From Candidatus Fraserbacteria bacterium (GTDB taxonomy: Bacteria; Bipolaricaulota; Bipolaricaulia; RBG-16-55-9; JAJCYT01), in assembly GCA_029262795.1 (NCBI GenBank), contig JAJCYT010000012.1, positions 1-64,000 of the forward strand: a stretch of DNA of 64,000 nt, written 5' to 3'. Made by a program: the position numbers and the translations under genes. Shown here piece after piece: positions 39,731 through 48,576 of the stretch (position 1 is the stretch's first letter; each line of letters opens with the position of its first letter). Below the pieces are notes generated by a model. The model saw only the letters and a program-made list of their open reading frames with translations, was not told the DNA's origin and searched no databases.

Positions 39731-41017
39731 TTATGATCGTTGGTCAATGGGCACATAATCGCGCTCTGTAGAACCTGTGTATATCTGGCGAGGACGCGCA
39801 ATGCGTGATTGGTCTTCCATCATTTCTTTCCACTGTGCAATCCACCCAGGCAGGCGTCCGATGGAAAACAACACCGTAAACATATCGGATGGAAAACCCA
39901 AGGCACGATAAATGATGCCGCTATAGAAATCGACATTTGGATAGAGTTTCCGTTGAGAAAAATATTCATCATTTAAGGCAATTTCTTCAAGTTTTCGTGC
40001 GATGCCAAGTAAAGGGTCTTTAACGCCAAGTTTGTTCAGAACTTTATCCACACTGGATTTGATGATCTGAGCGCGAGGGTCAAAGTTTTTATAGACGCGA
40101 TGGCCAAACCCCATCAAACGAAAATCGCTGGTTTTATCCTTGGCCAAGTTAACGTATTTTTCTACATCATCTCCATCCTCATGGATGGCTTGCAGCATTT
40201 CCAGCACCGCCTGATTGGCCCCGCCATGCAATGGCCCCCACAGGGCACAGATGCCGGCTGAAACCGATGCAAACAAGTTGGCGTGGCTTGACCCCACCAT
40301 TCGTACCGTGGAGGTAGAACAATTTTGTTCATGATCTCCATGAAGAATCAACAGTTGATCCAGAGCTTCAGAAATGTCAGGATCCACATGATAGGATTCT
40401 GTGGGCAGGGCAAACATCATATTGAGGAAATTGGCGGTGTAGGATAAGTCATTGCGTGGATAGATTAATGGCTGCCCAATTGACTTTTTGTAAGTAAATG
40501 CAGCAATGGTCGGCAGTTTTGCAAGCAAACGAATAATGGAAAGGCGCACATGATCAGGATTGCTATAGTCCAAAGAATCCTGGTAGAACGTGGACAGGCA
40601 ACACACCACCGAGGAAAGGATTGCCATTGGATGAGCATCTTTTGGCAATGCATCGTAGATTCTGCGTAAATCTTCATGGATCAAAGTATGCTGCGTGATC
40701 TCATCCATAAACGCAGTTAGCTCGGACTGTGTTGGGAGTTCTCCATAAATCAACAAATAAGCGACCTCAAGAAAAGAGGCATGTTCACACAATCCTTCAA
40801 TTGAATACCCACGGTGGCGCAAAATGCCTTTCTCACCTTGAACAAATGTGATGCCGCTTTGACACGCGCCGGTGTTGCCAAACCCGCCGTCATAAGTAAT
40901 GTATCCCGATTGAGCGCGAAGTTTGCTCACATCCAATGCTTTTTCGCCTTCGCTGCCTTCAATCAAGGGCAGTTCCACATCTTGTCCATCCAACTGAATT
41001 TTCACCTGCTGACTCAT
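39731..41017 (-). CDS. gltA: Citrate synthase
   Basis: A 428-residue enzyme condensing acetyl-CoA and oxaloacetate to citrate, first step of the TCA cycle. It has the N-terminal extension typical of the hexameric Gram-negative type (VKIQLDGQDVELPLIEGSEGEKALDVSKL, then GACQSGITFVQGEKGILRHRGYSIE). Catalytic residues are present: the His of LHGDHEQNCSTSTVRMVGSS, the His of GPLHGGANQAV, and the Asp of NVDFYSGIIYRALGF. ATG at 41017 has GGAAAGGAACGC upstream; an in-frame start at 41047 is not supported. It lies downstream of the phosphohexomutase gene by about 50 bases on the same strand and may share its transcript. Confidence 0.95.
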   Translation of the reverse strand: MSQQVKIQLDGQDVELPLIEGSEGEKALDVSKLRAQSGYITYDGGFGNTGACQSGITFVQGEKGILRHRGYSIEGLCEHASFLEVAYLLIYGELPTQSELTAFMDEITQHTLIHEDLRRIYDALPKDAHPMAILSSVVCCLSTFYQDSLDYSNPDHVRLSIIRLLAKLPTIAAFTYKKSIGQPLIYPRNDLSYTANFLNMMFALPTESYHVDPDISEALDQLLILHGDHEQNCSTSTVRMVGSSHANLFASVSAGICALWGPLHGGANQAVLEMLQAIHEDGDDVEKYVNLAKDKTSDFRLMGFGHRVYKNFDPRAQIIKSSVDKVLNKLGVKDPLLGIARKLEEIALNDEYFSQRKLYPNVDFYSGIIYRALGFPSDMFTVLFSIGRLPGWIAQWKEMMEDQSRIARPRQIYTGSTERDYVPIDQRS

Positions 41018-41068
41018 TGCGTTCCTTTCCATGTGACCAGGGAGCACATCGGTTCGTTTTGAAATTTT

Positions 41069-42550
41069 TTAGATAGAGTGTGCCAATGCTTTTGCTGCTT
41101 CAATCATTTCATCCACTGCTTCTTTGGAATCCATTTCACAGTAAATGCGCAGCAATGGCTCGGTGCCAGAAGCACGAAACATCAGCCAGCCATTGTCAAA
41201 GCGAAGTTTTAGACCATCTAAATCTTCGACATGTTGAACGAGTTTTCCGCCCACTTCGCTGGGTGGATTGCTGAGTAAATGCTCGACCACTTCCAGACGG
41301 CTTTCCAGATGAAGATCGTTGCGGGTGTAGTCGTGCTGGCCGTATTCCTTCATCATATCTTTGACGATTTGACTGATAGGTTTGCCGTGCTTGGCAACCA
41401 CTTCCAACAGCACCAGGGCCATCAACAGTCCATCACGCTCCATCACATGCCCTTTAACGGCGATCCCACCGCTTTCCTCACCACCGATGAGCACATCCGT
41501 ATTGATCATTCGCTCGGCAATGTATTTGAAGCCAATGGGCACCTGCTCTACCAAGTAGCCATGCTTGTCACAAATTTTGTCCACCATGTCGGTCAGGGCA
41601 AAGCTTTTGACCACGTTGCCCACGCCGCCTTTTTCGATGAGGTGGCGCAAAATCAACGCATAACACAAATGAGAAGTAAGCACTTCGCCCTGATCATCCA
41701 TCCCCCCAATGCGGTCTGCATCGCCATCGGTGACCACACCGATCAACAATTGTTTCGGTTTGATCTTTGTGGCTTGGGCGCGAACCACCGCTTTAAGCGG
41801 GGTCAGATTTTGAGGGGTTGGTTCAGGATTATCTCCACCAAAAAGAGGGTCTGCCTTGGCTCGAACCTCGACACACTCCACTCCGAGTGGTTTGAGAATG
41901 TCGGCCAGACAATGTGCCCCTGAACCGTGCATGGCATCAATTACCACTTTGAGGTTGGCCCCTGCAATTAAATCTAAATCGACCAACCCTTTTAATCTTT
42001 CCAGGTAGGGTGTGGTCATATCAATACGTTCCACTTCTGTATCCGCACGTTCGATCTTGCGAAGGTTGCGGGGCAGGCGGCGTTCAACCTCCTCAGTAAA
42101 TGTAGGGGGTGCAGAGCCACCGAACTCGGCCTTGATTTTAAATCCGTTATAGGCAGATGGATTGTGGCTGGAGGTAATCATGACACCGCAGGCCGCCTGA
42201 TGATATTCAACGGCATAAGAAAGTGCTGGTGTGGCCAAAAAACGATCGCACACTTTAACTGGAATGCCATTGCCCATCAACACTCGTGCTGTTTCCAATG
42301 CAAACTCTTCGGATAAGAAACGGGTGTCGTAGCCAATCACCACACCCTGACTGGCATCACGAAACGGCGCATGCCAATCGCGATACAAATTGATGCGCTC
42401 ACGTTTGGAATCCTGCAAAAAATCAGCCAGTGCTTGCGCCACTCGTTGTACATTTTCAAAGGTATATTCTTTTGCAATGATGCCACGCCAGCCATCGGTG
42501 CCAAATTTTACCACTTCTTTGATAGGAGCCATTTTAGGACGCTCAGTCAT
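41069..42550 (-). CDS. Alpha-D-phosphohexomutase (phosphoglucomutase/phosphomannomutase)
   Basis: A 493-residue enzyme moving phosphate between C1 and C6 of hexose phosphates. All four family signatures are present: VKFGTDGWRG at the N-terminus, the phosphoserine loop GVMITSSHNPSAYNGFK (Ser of TSSHNP), the metal loop VVTDGDADRIGG, the sugar-binding GGEESGGI, and the phosphate-binding FRASGTEPLLRIY at the C-terminus. Glucose versus mannose preference cannot be decided; GEESGG fits either, and dual enzymes are common. The ATG at 42550 overlaps the end of the preceding small gene (ATGACTGA). It is in one transcript with that gene and probably citrate synthase. Confidence 0.92.
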   Translation of the reverse strand: MTERPKMAPIKEVVKFGTDGWRGIIAKEYTFENVQRVAQALADFLQDSKRERINLYRDWHAPFRDASQGVVIGYDTRFLSEEFALETARVLMGNGIPVKVCDRFLATPALSYAVEYHQAACGVMITSSHNPSAYNGFKIKAEFGGSAPPTFTEEVERRLPRNLRKIERADTEVERIDMTTPYLERLKGLVDLDLIAGANLKVVIDAMHGSGAHCLADILKPLGVECVEVRAKADPLFGGDNPEPTPQNLTPLKAVVRAQATKIKPKQLLIGVVTDGDADRIGGMDDQGEVLTSHLCYALILRHLIEKGGVGNVVKSFALTDMVDKICDKHGYLVEQVPIGFKYIAERMINTDVLIGGEESGGIAVKGHVMERDGLLMALVLLEVVAKHGKPISQIVKDMMKEYGQHDYTRNDLHLESRLEVVEHLLSNPPSEVGGKLVQHVEDLDGLKLRFDNGWLMFRASGTEPLLRIYCEMDSKEAVDEMIEAAKALAHSI

Positions 42551-42926
42551 CAAAATCCTGAGCTTCCTCCTTTACTTCAGGTCTGTTGACAAATTCTTTC
42601 GTGTTGAGTTGGATTCGTTCCACATTGGCAGGCCATTTCATCGGGCATTCTTTTACAATGTGAATCAACAACTCATTTGGAAGAGAGGTTTCAAGCCAAA
42701 TATCTTCCATACGAAGTACGCCGTCTTCCACAATCAGTTCGGGCAAGGCTGTTTCAACGGCCTTGATGTAATGACCAATTTCTTCGGTGATGCCATCCAT
42801 TAAGTTGTAATCAATTTGTGCAGCCTGATTTTCGTTGATCCAAATGGTGTCCTTGATAACAGGCGCATTGATCTTGGGGGTTTCTTTGTTTTTTGACCTG
42901 GATCTTGATCTTGTTCTTCGGGCCAT
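42543..42926 (-). CDS. Unknown 127-residue protein with basic N-terminus
   Basis: Not recognised. The ATG at 42926 is chosen because AGGA lies eight bases upstream and the product then begins with a short Arg/Ser-rich tail (MARRTRSRSRSKNKE); the open frame runs to 43010 without a ribosome site. The rest is acidic and mostly helical by eye (LMDGITEEIGHYIKAVETALPEL, ELLIHIVKECPMKWP) and ends EEAQDFDD. The basic tail could bind nucleic acid. The gene overlaps the phosphohexomutase start, so the two are translated together; no functional link is known. Confidence 0.7.
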   Translation of the reverse strand: MARRTRSRSRSKNKETPKINAPVIKDTIWINENQAAQIDYNLMDGITEEIGHYIKAVETALPELIVEDGVLRMEDIWLETSLPNELLIHIVKECPMKWPANVERIQLNTKEFVNRPEVKEEAQDFDD

Positions 42927-43119
42927 GTTCAATCCTGTGTAATGTGCCTTTGTAACAGCACTATTGATTGGATGGCTCAGTATAACTTTTGACCCATAGG
43001 GCGTCAACAACGTTTGTCCATTTTCTGTCTTGCGTGTGATACAAACGCCATTTATACTGACGCCGCTTTTATATTTTGATAACTTTTAGGTCAACTCAGT
43101 TTCTTTTGGAGGGATCATC

Positions 43120-44190
43120 GTGGCACTGTCTTTGTATGTGATTGGCGCACCGAGTTCTGGAAAATCTACCGTTTTTGAAGCGCTCACCAACACACCGGCG
43201 GGACCCTCTTTCTCTACCAAAGGCGATCACCGTTTGGGCAGTGTCAAAGTACCAGACGAGCGTCTGGAAAATTTACGCGACATGTATCAGCCCAAAAAAT
43301 TCAATCCCGCAGAAGTGAACTTTGTCGATGTGGGGTTGCCGCCTGGCGCACAGGACAATCGCAGTCTGAGTGAGTTGACCACTTTTTTAGGTGATGCTGA
43401 TGCATTTTTATTGGTTCTCCAGGCGTTTGGCGAATTCGATTACCGTGGAGAAGCGTTGGATTCCAAAACACAACTTGAAGCCATTTTGCTCGAATTGATT
43501 GTTGCAGATTTGGATAAAGTTGAGCGCCGTTTGGAAAAGATTGCTCAAGAGCAACAAAGAGGCAATAAAGGATTGGATGCCGAAGCCGCGGTGGTGGAAA
43601 AATGTAAAGCCATGCTGGAGCAGGAAAAACCACTGAGCGAAATGGAATTTAACGAAGAAGAAGGAAAATTTCTGCGCGGGTACCAATTTTTATCTTTCAA
43701 ACCTGTATTGGTCGTCGCCAATCTGGATGAAGACAATTTGGATGGCAGCGGTTTAGAAGACATTAAGTCCGTTTGTGATCATTATGGTCATGAATTGATG
43801 ACCTTTTGCGCCACCCTGGAATCGGAAATCGCGCAACTGGACCCCGAAGCCCAACAGGAATTTTTGAAAGATTATGGTTTAACTGATCCGGTGCGTAACC
43901 GTTTAATTCGCACGGCCTATCATTTATTAAACCTTGTCAGTTTCTTCACTGTGGGTGAAGATGAAGTTCGTGCCTGGACCATTAACCGTGGCACCTCTGC
44001 CCAAACGGCAGCAGGTAAAATTCACAGCGACATCGAACGCGGCTTTATTCGCGCAGAAACCATTGGCTACAAAGATTTGTTAGAACAAGGCTCTTGGTCT
44101 AAATGCCGCGATCAAGCATTAATGAGGCTGGAAGGCAAAACCTATGAAGTGGCCGATGGCGATGTCATTAACTTCCGCTTCAACACTTAA
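43120..44190 (+). CDS. YchF/Obg-type P-loop ATPase or GTPase with TGS domain
   Basis: A 356-residue translation-associated P-loop protein of the YchF branch. The P-loop is GAPSSGKST (usual YchF: GxPNxGKST), followed by the family segments KVPDERLENLRDMYQPKKFNPAEVNFVDVGL and a helical coiled-coil insertion (about 120-185, DLDKVERRLEKIAQEQQRG). The G4 element is NLDE, matching YchF's NxxE, which favours ATP over GTP. The C-terminal 85 residues are a TGS domain (LVSFFTVGEDEVRAWTINRGTSAQTAAGKIHSDIERGFIRAETIGYKDL). It begins with GTG, TTTTGGAGGGATCATC upstream. It is shorter and more divergent in the G1 loop than E. coli YchF. The next gene follows five bases later. Confidence 0.87.
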   Translation: MALSLYVIGAPSSGKSTVFEALTNTPAGPSFSTKGDHRLGSVKVPDERLENLRDMYQPKKFNPAEVNFVDVGLPPGAQDNRSLSELTTFLGDADAFLLVLQAFGEFDYRGEALDSKTQLEAILLELIVADLDKVERRLEKIAQEQQRGNKGLDAEAAVVEKCKAMLEQEKPLSEMEFNEEEGKFLRGYQFLSFKPVLVVANLDEDNLDGSGLEDIKSVCDHYGHELMTFCATLESEIAQLDPEAQQEFLKDYGLTDPVRNRLIRTAYHLLNLVSFFTVGEDEVRAWTINRGTSAQTAAGKIHSDIERGFIRAETIGYKDLLEQGSWSKCRDQALMRLEGKTYEVADGDVINFRFNT

Positions 44191-44195
44191 TTATC

Positions 44196-45596
44196 ATGGC
44201 TTGGTTCAAACGTAAAAACAGAAACCCAAAAGTGCTGGTCATTGGCTTGGATTGTGTGACGCCTCAATTGGTGTTCGATCAATTCAGCGACGACATGCCC
44301 ACCTTTACCAACCTCAAAAATCAGGGTGGTTATGGGTTGCTGGAAAGCGTCATTCCCCCCATCACCGTGCCCGCCTGGGCTTGTATGACCACAGGAATGC
44401 ACCCCGGTACGTTGGGCATTTATGGCTTTCGCAATCGAGCCAGCTATGAATATGACAAGCTCAGCATCACCACCTCAGCGAATATTCAGGAAAAAGCCAT
44501 TTGGGATTACCTGGGTGAAGCAGGCAAGGAATCCATCATCATGGGGATTCCACCGGGATTCCCGCCAAAGCAGATGCGAGGCCATGCGATCTCCTGTTTT
44601 TTAACCCAGGACACCAGCGCGGCCTTTACATATCCGCCCGAATTGAAAGATGAAATCCAAACATATGTCGGCGACTATCAATTCGACGTTCGAAATTTCC
44701 GCACGGATGACAAACAGTGGTTGCTCGATCAAATTTACCAACTCACCGAACAGCGATTTCGCGTTGCCAGCCATCTAATGACCACAAAGCCCTGGGATTT
44801 TTTCATGTTTGTGGACATGGGGCCAGACCGCCTTCATCACGGTTTCTGGAAGTATTTTGACAAAGAACACATTCATCATGAACCAGGCAACCCTTTTGAA
44901 AACGCCATGCGCGAATATTACAGATTTTTGGACAACCAACTAAAATTTTTCCTGGAACAAGTGGATGATGATGTTCAGGTACTCATTGTTTCAGATCACG
45001 GCGCCAAACGTATGGATGGCGGCATCTGCATCAATGAATGGCTGATGCAGGAAGGCTTTTTGAAGCTGAACAAACCACCGGAAGGCATTCAACGTTTTGA
45101 AGAACTGGACGTAGACTGGGCCAATACCATTGCCTGGGGGGAAGGCGGCTACTACAGTCGAATTTTTCTCAATGTCCAAGGGCGTGAACCGCAGGGTAAA
45201 ATTCCGTCCGCTGAATACGAGTCTGTTCGAGATGAACTGATTCAAAAACTGGAAGCCTTGGGGGACGAACACGACAACGACATTGGTACAAAAGTGTACA
45301 AACCTCAGGATATTTACCATCAGGTCAATGGCATTGCGCCAGACCTCATCACCATTTTTGGCGATCTTCATTGGCGCTCGGTGGGTACTGTAGGTTGGAA
45401 CACGGTTTGGGTTCACGAAAACGACACGGGACCAGACGATGCCAACCATGCACAACACGGCATTCTGGTCGCCCATAACATCAAACCCATGCGAGGAAAG
45501 CTTGAAGGCTTACACCTGACGCAAATCACACCCACAGTGCTTAAATTAATGAATCAACCATTGCCATCGGATTTGGAAAATTCCCCCATGTTCTAA
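44196..45596 (+). CDS. Type I phosphodiesterase / alkaline phosphatase superfamily protein
   Basis: A 466-residue metal-dependent hydrolase of the nucleotide pyrophosphatase/phosphodiesterase group. Signature segments: KVLVIGLDCVTPQLVF (metal Asp), PPITVPAWACMTTGMHPGTLGIYGF (Thr or Ser nucleophile region), FFMFVDMGPDRLHHGFWKYFD (metal Asp and His), VLIVSDHGAKRMDGGICINEWLMQEG (metal Asp-His) and the C-terminal NHAQHGILVAH (metal His). There is no signal peptide, so it is cytoplasmic; related proteins act on phosphonates, nucleotides or sugar phosphates. The ATG follows the YchF-like gene by five bases without its own strong ribosome site, implying coupling. Substrate unknown. Confidence 0.88.
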   Translation: MAWFKRKNRNPKVLVIGLDCVTPQLVFDQFSDDMPTFTNLKNQGGYGLLESVIPPITVPAWACMTTGMHPGTLGIYGFRNRASYEYDKLSITTSANIQEKAIWDYLGEAGKESIIMGIPPGFPPKQMRGHAISCFLTQDTSAAFTYPPELKDEIQTYVGDYQFDVRNFRTDDKQWLLDQIYQLTEQRFRVASHLMTTKPWDFFMFVDMGPDRLHHGFWKYFDKEHIHHEPGNPFENAMREYYRFLDNQLKFFLEQVDDDVQVLIVSDHGAKRMDGGICINEWLMQEGFLKLNKPPEGIQRFEELDVDWANTIAWGEGGYYSRIFLNVQGREPQGKIPSAEYESVRDELIQKLEALGDEHDNDIGTKVYKPQDIYHQVNGIAPDLITIFGDLHWRSVGTVGWNTVWVHENDTGPDDANHAQHGILVAHNIKPMRGKLEGLHLTQITPTVLKLMNQPLPSDLENSPMF

Positions 45597-45613
45597 ATAT
45601 GTTTTCGCCTTTA

Positions 45614-46381
45614 TCATGAAGGTGGAGCCAACAACACCAGCAAATCATAGATTATGTTGATTGCATGGGTACCCGCTTCAATAGTGAAACCCAAGACAGA
45701 ACGTTCAAACCATTCGTCGGATGGCCCTAATTCTGGGATAGAAATATTGTCCGTTGTCACCCCAATGGCCAGGGACACACTGCCACCCAAACTTGCCAGA
45801 CTGCCAACAAAGCCATTTAAACCATGCCAAAAGGGCAATTGAGATCGCCAGAATAAACGTTCCTCAATGGATGGCTTAAATAATAAATCGACCACAAAGC
45901 CACCAACAGCCAATCCACCGTAAGCAATCAAAGCTGTCATCGGCTCAGTTTGGGCACGGCTTTGAGCGTAACTCAAATTGAGCAAACTTCCGCCAAGCTT
46001 CACCCCATCTTTTAACGCACTCCAAAGCGCAACTCGCTGCATGGCAGTTCGTCTTGCTTCAGAAAACACTGGATCGCTGATCGGGTCGCTTGATCCTGAA
46101 TTGTCAGTTCGCACCACGGTGCTGGACTGGATCAATCGCATGGTCTTGATTTCATCACGCAAAACGGTGATTTCCTGATTGCCGGATTCTAGGGTGATGG
46201 TGTCGTCCGATTCTTCCACCACCAATCCTTCAAAGGATTGGCCATCATCCAACACCACTCGAATTTCTAAACCAAGCAATTCACCCACGGCAAAGGTAGT
46301 GAAAAACATTCCTACAACCAATGCCATTGCCAATAGGAGTATTGGCAGATATTTCTTATCTGAAATTCTTGATTGAGTCAT
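45614..46381 (-). CDS. Unknown membrane-anchored protein with Sm-like N-terminal segment
   Basis: Not recognised as a known family. A 255-residue protein: one hydrophobic N-terminal helix (about 10-32), then a strand-rich segment (IRVVLDDGQSFEGLVVEESDDTITLESGNQEITVLRDEIKTMRL) that resembles an Sm/LSm-like or similar small beta-barrel often found in bacterial exported proteins. The C-terminal 150 residues contain several moderately hydrophobic stretches (MTALIAYGGLAVGGFVVDLLF, GFVGSLASLGGSVSLAIGV, INIIYDLLVLLAPPS) that may be membrane helices. The ATG at 46381 is favoured, seven bases after GAGAGG; ATG at 46384 is also possible. It is convergent with the phosphodiesterase-type gene, only 17 bases apart, and transcribed alone. 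Confidence 0.65.
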   Translation of the reverse strand: MTQSRISDKKYLPILLLAMALVVGMFFTTFAVGELLGLEIRVVLDDGQSFEGLVVEESDDTITLESGNQEITVLRDEIKTMRLIQSSTVVRTDNSGSSDPISDPVFSEARRTAMQRVALWSALKDGVKLGGSLLNLSYAQSRAQTEPMTALIAYGGLAVGGFVVDLLFKPSIEERLFWRSQLPFWHGLNGFVGSLASLGGSVSLAIGVTTDNISIPELGPSDEWFERSVLGFTIEAGTHAINIIYDLLVLLAPPS

Positions 46382-46493
46382 CATTGCACCTCTCATCAGT
46401 TCATACTTTACGAAACAAAATCAGTCTAACAGATATTGACATTTGAAAGAAAATTCGCATTTCAAAACTGAGTTAAGGTATCTTTTTGAAGAA

Positions 46494-47348
46494 ATGTCAA
46501 CTTCAACATCAAAAATTCAGCTGGTGTTGTTGGGCACCGGCACCCCAAATCCTGACCCAGATCGTTTTGGTTCGAGTGTTGCCCTGGTGGTTGATGATGT
46601 GCCCTACCTGGTAGACGCTGGCCCTGGGGTCGTGCGCCGTGCAGCCGCTGCATATCAACAAGGTGTGAAGGGGCTTGAGGTGAATCGCTTGTCCACCCTG
46701 TTTCTCACCCACCATCATTCGGACCACACAGCAGGGCTTCCGGATTTAATGTTGACACCGTGGGTTTTGGAGCGAAATCAACCTCTCAAAATTTTTGGAC
46801 CCAAAGGCACCCAGTCTATGATCGATCACCTTTTGGTCGCCTACCAGGAAGATATTCGAGAACGCCTGGAAGGTTTGGAACAAGCCAACGACGTTGGGCA
46901 TCGGATTGAAGTTGAAGAAATCGAAGCTGGATTTTTTTATCGAGATGATCGTGTTGAAGTTGAAGCTTTTAAGGCGGTTCACGGCTCTTGGCCAGCCTTT
47001 GGTTTCAAGTTCAAATGTGGCAATCAAACCATCGTGCTTTCGGGGGACACCACCCTTCACGATGATATGAATCAACATTACGAAGGTTGCGATGTATTGA
47101 TTCATGAGGTTTATTCAGCCAACCAACTAAAACAACGTCCGGCAAAGTGGCAGACTTATCACAGCAGCGTACACACTTCGACGGAACAGTTGGCCCAGCT
47201 CGCCAATCAGGTTCAGCCAAAACTGTTAATTCTTTATCATCAATTGCTCTGGGGTGCATCGGAACAGGATCTTTTGAGCGAAATCAGAGACCACTACAAT
47301 GGTGCAGTGGTCTCTGGAAATGATTTGGATATTTTTGAATTCAATTAA
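46494..47348 (+). CDS. Metallo-beta-lactamase fold hydrolase, RNase Z-like
   Basis: A 284-residue zinc hydrolase. The metal site is evident: FLTHHHSDHTAG (HxHxDH), VHGSWPAFGFKF (His), LSGDTTLHDDM (Asp) and the terminal LYHQLLWG (His). The start LVLLGTGTPNPDPDRFGSSVALVVDD and the glycine-rich VDAGPGVVRRAAAA follow the RNase Z/arylsulfatase-like branch. The flexible exosite arm of true tRNase Z is not obvious, so a small-molecule esterase or phosphodiesterase is equally possible. The ATG at 46494 is chosen because the conserved domain begins eight residues later; an in-frame start at 46443 exists. Its end overlaps the convergent M42 gene by four bases. Confidence 0.85.
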   Translation: MSTSTSKIQLVLLGTGTPNPDPDRFGSSVALVVDDVPYLVDAGPGVVRRAAAAYQQGVKGLEVNRLSTLFLTHHHSDHTAGLPDLMLTPWVLERNQPLKIFGPKGTQSMIDHLLVAYQEDIRERLEGLEQANDVGHRIEVEEIEAGFFYRDDRVEVEAFKAVHGSWPAFGFKFKCGNQTIVLSGDTTLHDDMNQHYEGCDVLIHEVYSANQLKQRPAKWQTYHSSVHTSTEQLAQLANQVQPKLLILYHQLLWGASEQDLLSEIRDHYNGAVVSGNDLDIFEFN

Positions 47349-48412
47349 AACGGAATCAAATTGGTCTTAGTCGTAATGCGAGCCGCCGTTTTTGCCAGCA
47401 ACTTGGAACAGGCTTCTAAATCTTTGTAATTCACCAATTCGCAAGGGCTATGCATATAACGATTCGGCACACTGACCAAACCTGTGGCCACACCAGATCG
47501 ATTTAACTGAATAGCGTTGGCATCTGTACCGGTGCCGCGAGGCTCCGCTGTAATTTGATACGGAATTTTTTCTTTCTTCGCAGTATCCACCAATAGATCA
47601 AAAATTCGATGGTTGATGTTGGCTCCGCGCACAATCACGGCACCGCCACCCATTTTGACATTGCCTTCGCGTTTTTTCAGATCTTCCACACTTGGATGAT
47701 CCGTGGCGAAGGTCACATCAACGGCAATGCCCACATGAGGGTCAATGCCATAGGCAGAGGTGGTTGCACCACGCAGACCAATTTCTTCCTGAACGGTGGC
47801 AACAGCATGAATTTCGGCTTTGGGTTTGAGCGCTTTGAGTTGTCGAGCAGCTTCTAAAACCACAAACGAGCCCACTCGATCATCAATGCCTCGTCCCACA
47901 ATCACATCACCTTGAAGCTCATCGTATTCTTGAGCCACCACCATTGGGTCGCCAATTTCAACAAGTTTTTCGGCTGCTTTTTTATCTTTAACACCAATAT
48001 CGACCCACAAGTCATCAATTTGAGACACTTTTTTGCGGGCCAGCTCGCCAAGCACATGAATTGGTTTTTTCCCAACCACACCTAACACGCGGCCTTTGGC
48101 GCTACGAATCCAAACGCGCTGGCCCTGAGCAATCTGAGGGTCCCAGCCACCGACAGGCACAATCCATAAATAACCATTGTCATCAATGTGGCTGATCAAA
48201 AAGCCAATTTCATCACAATGGCCCGCAAACATCACCCGTACTTTTCCACCTGGGTTGATGATGGCATCGGTGTTTCCATGCACATCACGACGGACTTCAT
48301 CCGCAAAGGTTTCTGCCTCAGCTTGGTACACAGCGGCAGCTTCGCCTTCATAACCCGATGGACTGATGGTGTTCAACAAGTTTTTGAGGAATTTCTTCGA
48401 TTTCGCGCTCAC
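47345..48412 (-). CDS. M42-family aminopeptidase/endoglucanase-like metallopeptidase
   Basis: A 355-residue two-metal peptidase that forms large tetrahedral assemblies in characterised members and trims short peptides in the cytoplasm. Motifs in order: TISPSGYEGEAA, MFAGHCDEIGFLIS (metal His and catalytic Asp), WVDIGVKDKKAAEKL, GRGIDDRVGSFV (bridging Asp), ATVQEEIGLRGATTSAY (catalytic and metal Glu), AVDVTFATDHP (metal Asp) and NRYMHSPCELV (metal His). Begins with GTG at 48412, with AGGAGG upstream. It is transcribed alone, convergent with the metallo-beta-lactamase gene. Length and metal residues are complete, so it should be active. Confidence 0.92.
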   Translation of the reverse strand: MSAKSKKFLKNLLNTISPSGYEGEAAAVYQAEAETFADEVRRDVHGNTDAIINPGGKVRVMFAGHCDEIGFLISHIDDNGYLWIVPVGGWDPQIAQGQRVWIRSAKGRVLGVVGKKPIHVLGELARKKVSQIDDLWVDIGVKDKKAAEKLVEIGDPMVVAQEYDELQGDVIVGRGIDDRVGSFVVLEAARQLKALKPKAEIHAVATVQEEIGLRGATTSAYGIDPHVGIAVDVTFATDHPSVEDLKKREGNVKMGGGAVIVRGANINHRIFDLLVDTAKKEKIPYQITAEPRGTGTDANAIQLNRSGVATGLVSVPNRYMHSPCELVNYKDLEACSKLLAKTAARITTKTNLIPF

Positions 48413-48576
48413 TCAAAAGCCTCCTAAATATGATGTATGCCTATCTCTCTTTTGCAGGCGACTATACCAAAATATCTTTCAAGGTCAAACATTTTCCTCA
48501 ACGGTTTTGCCGAACGTGCTACAAATGTCTTGAATCCTCAGGGCCGGGTCCCCTATACTTTCGAAGGAGGCAACCT

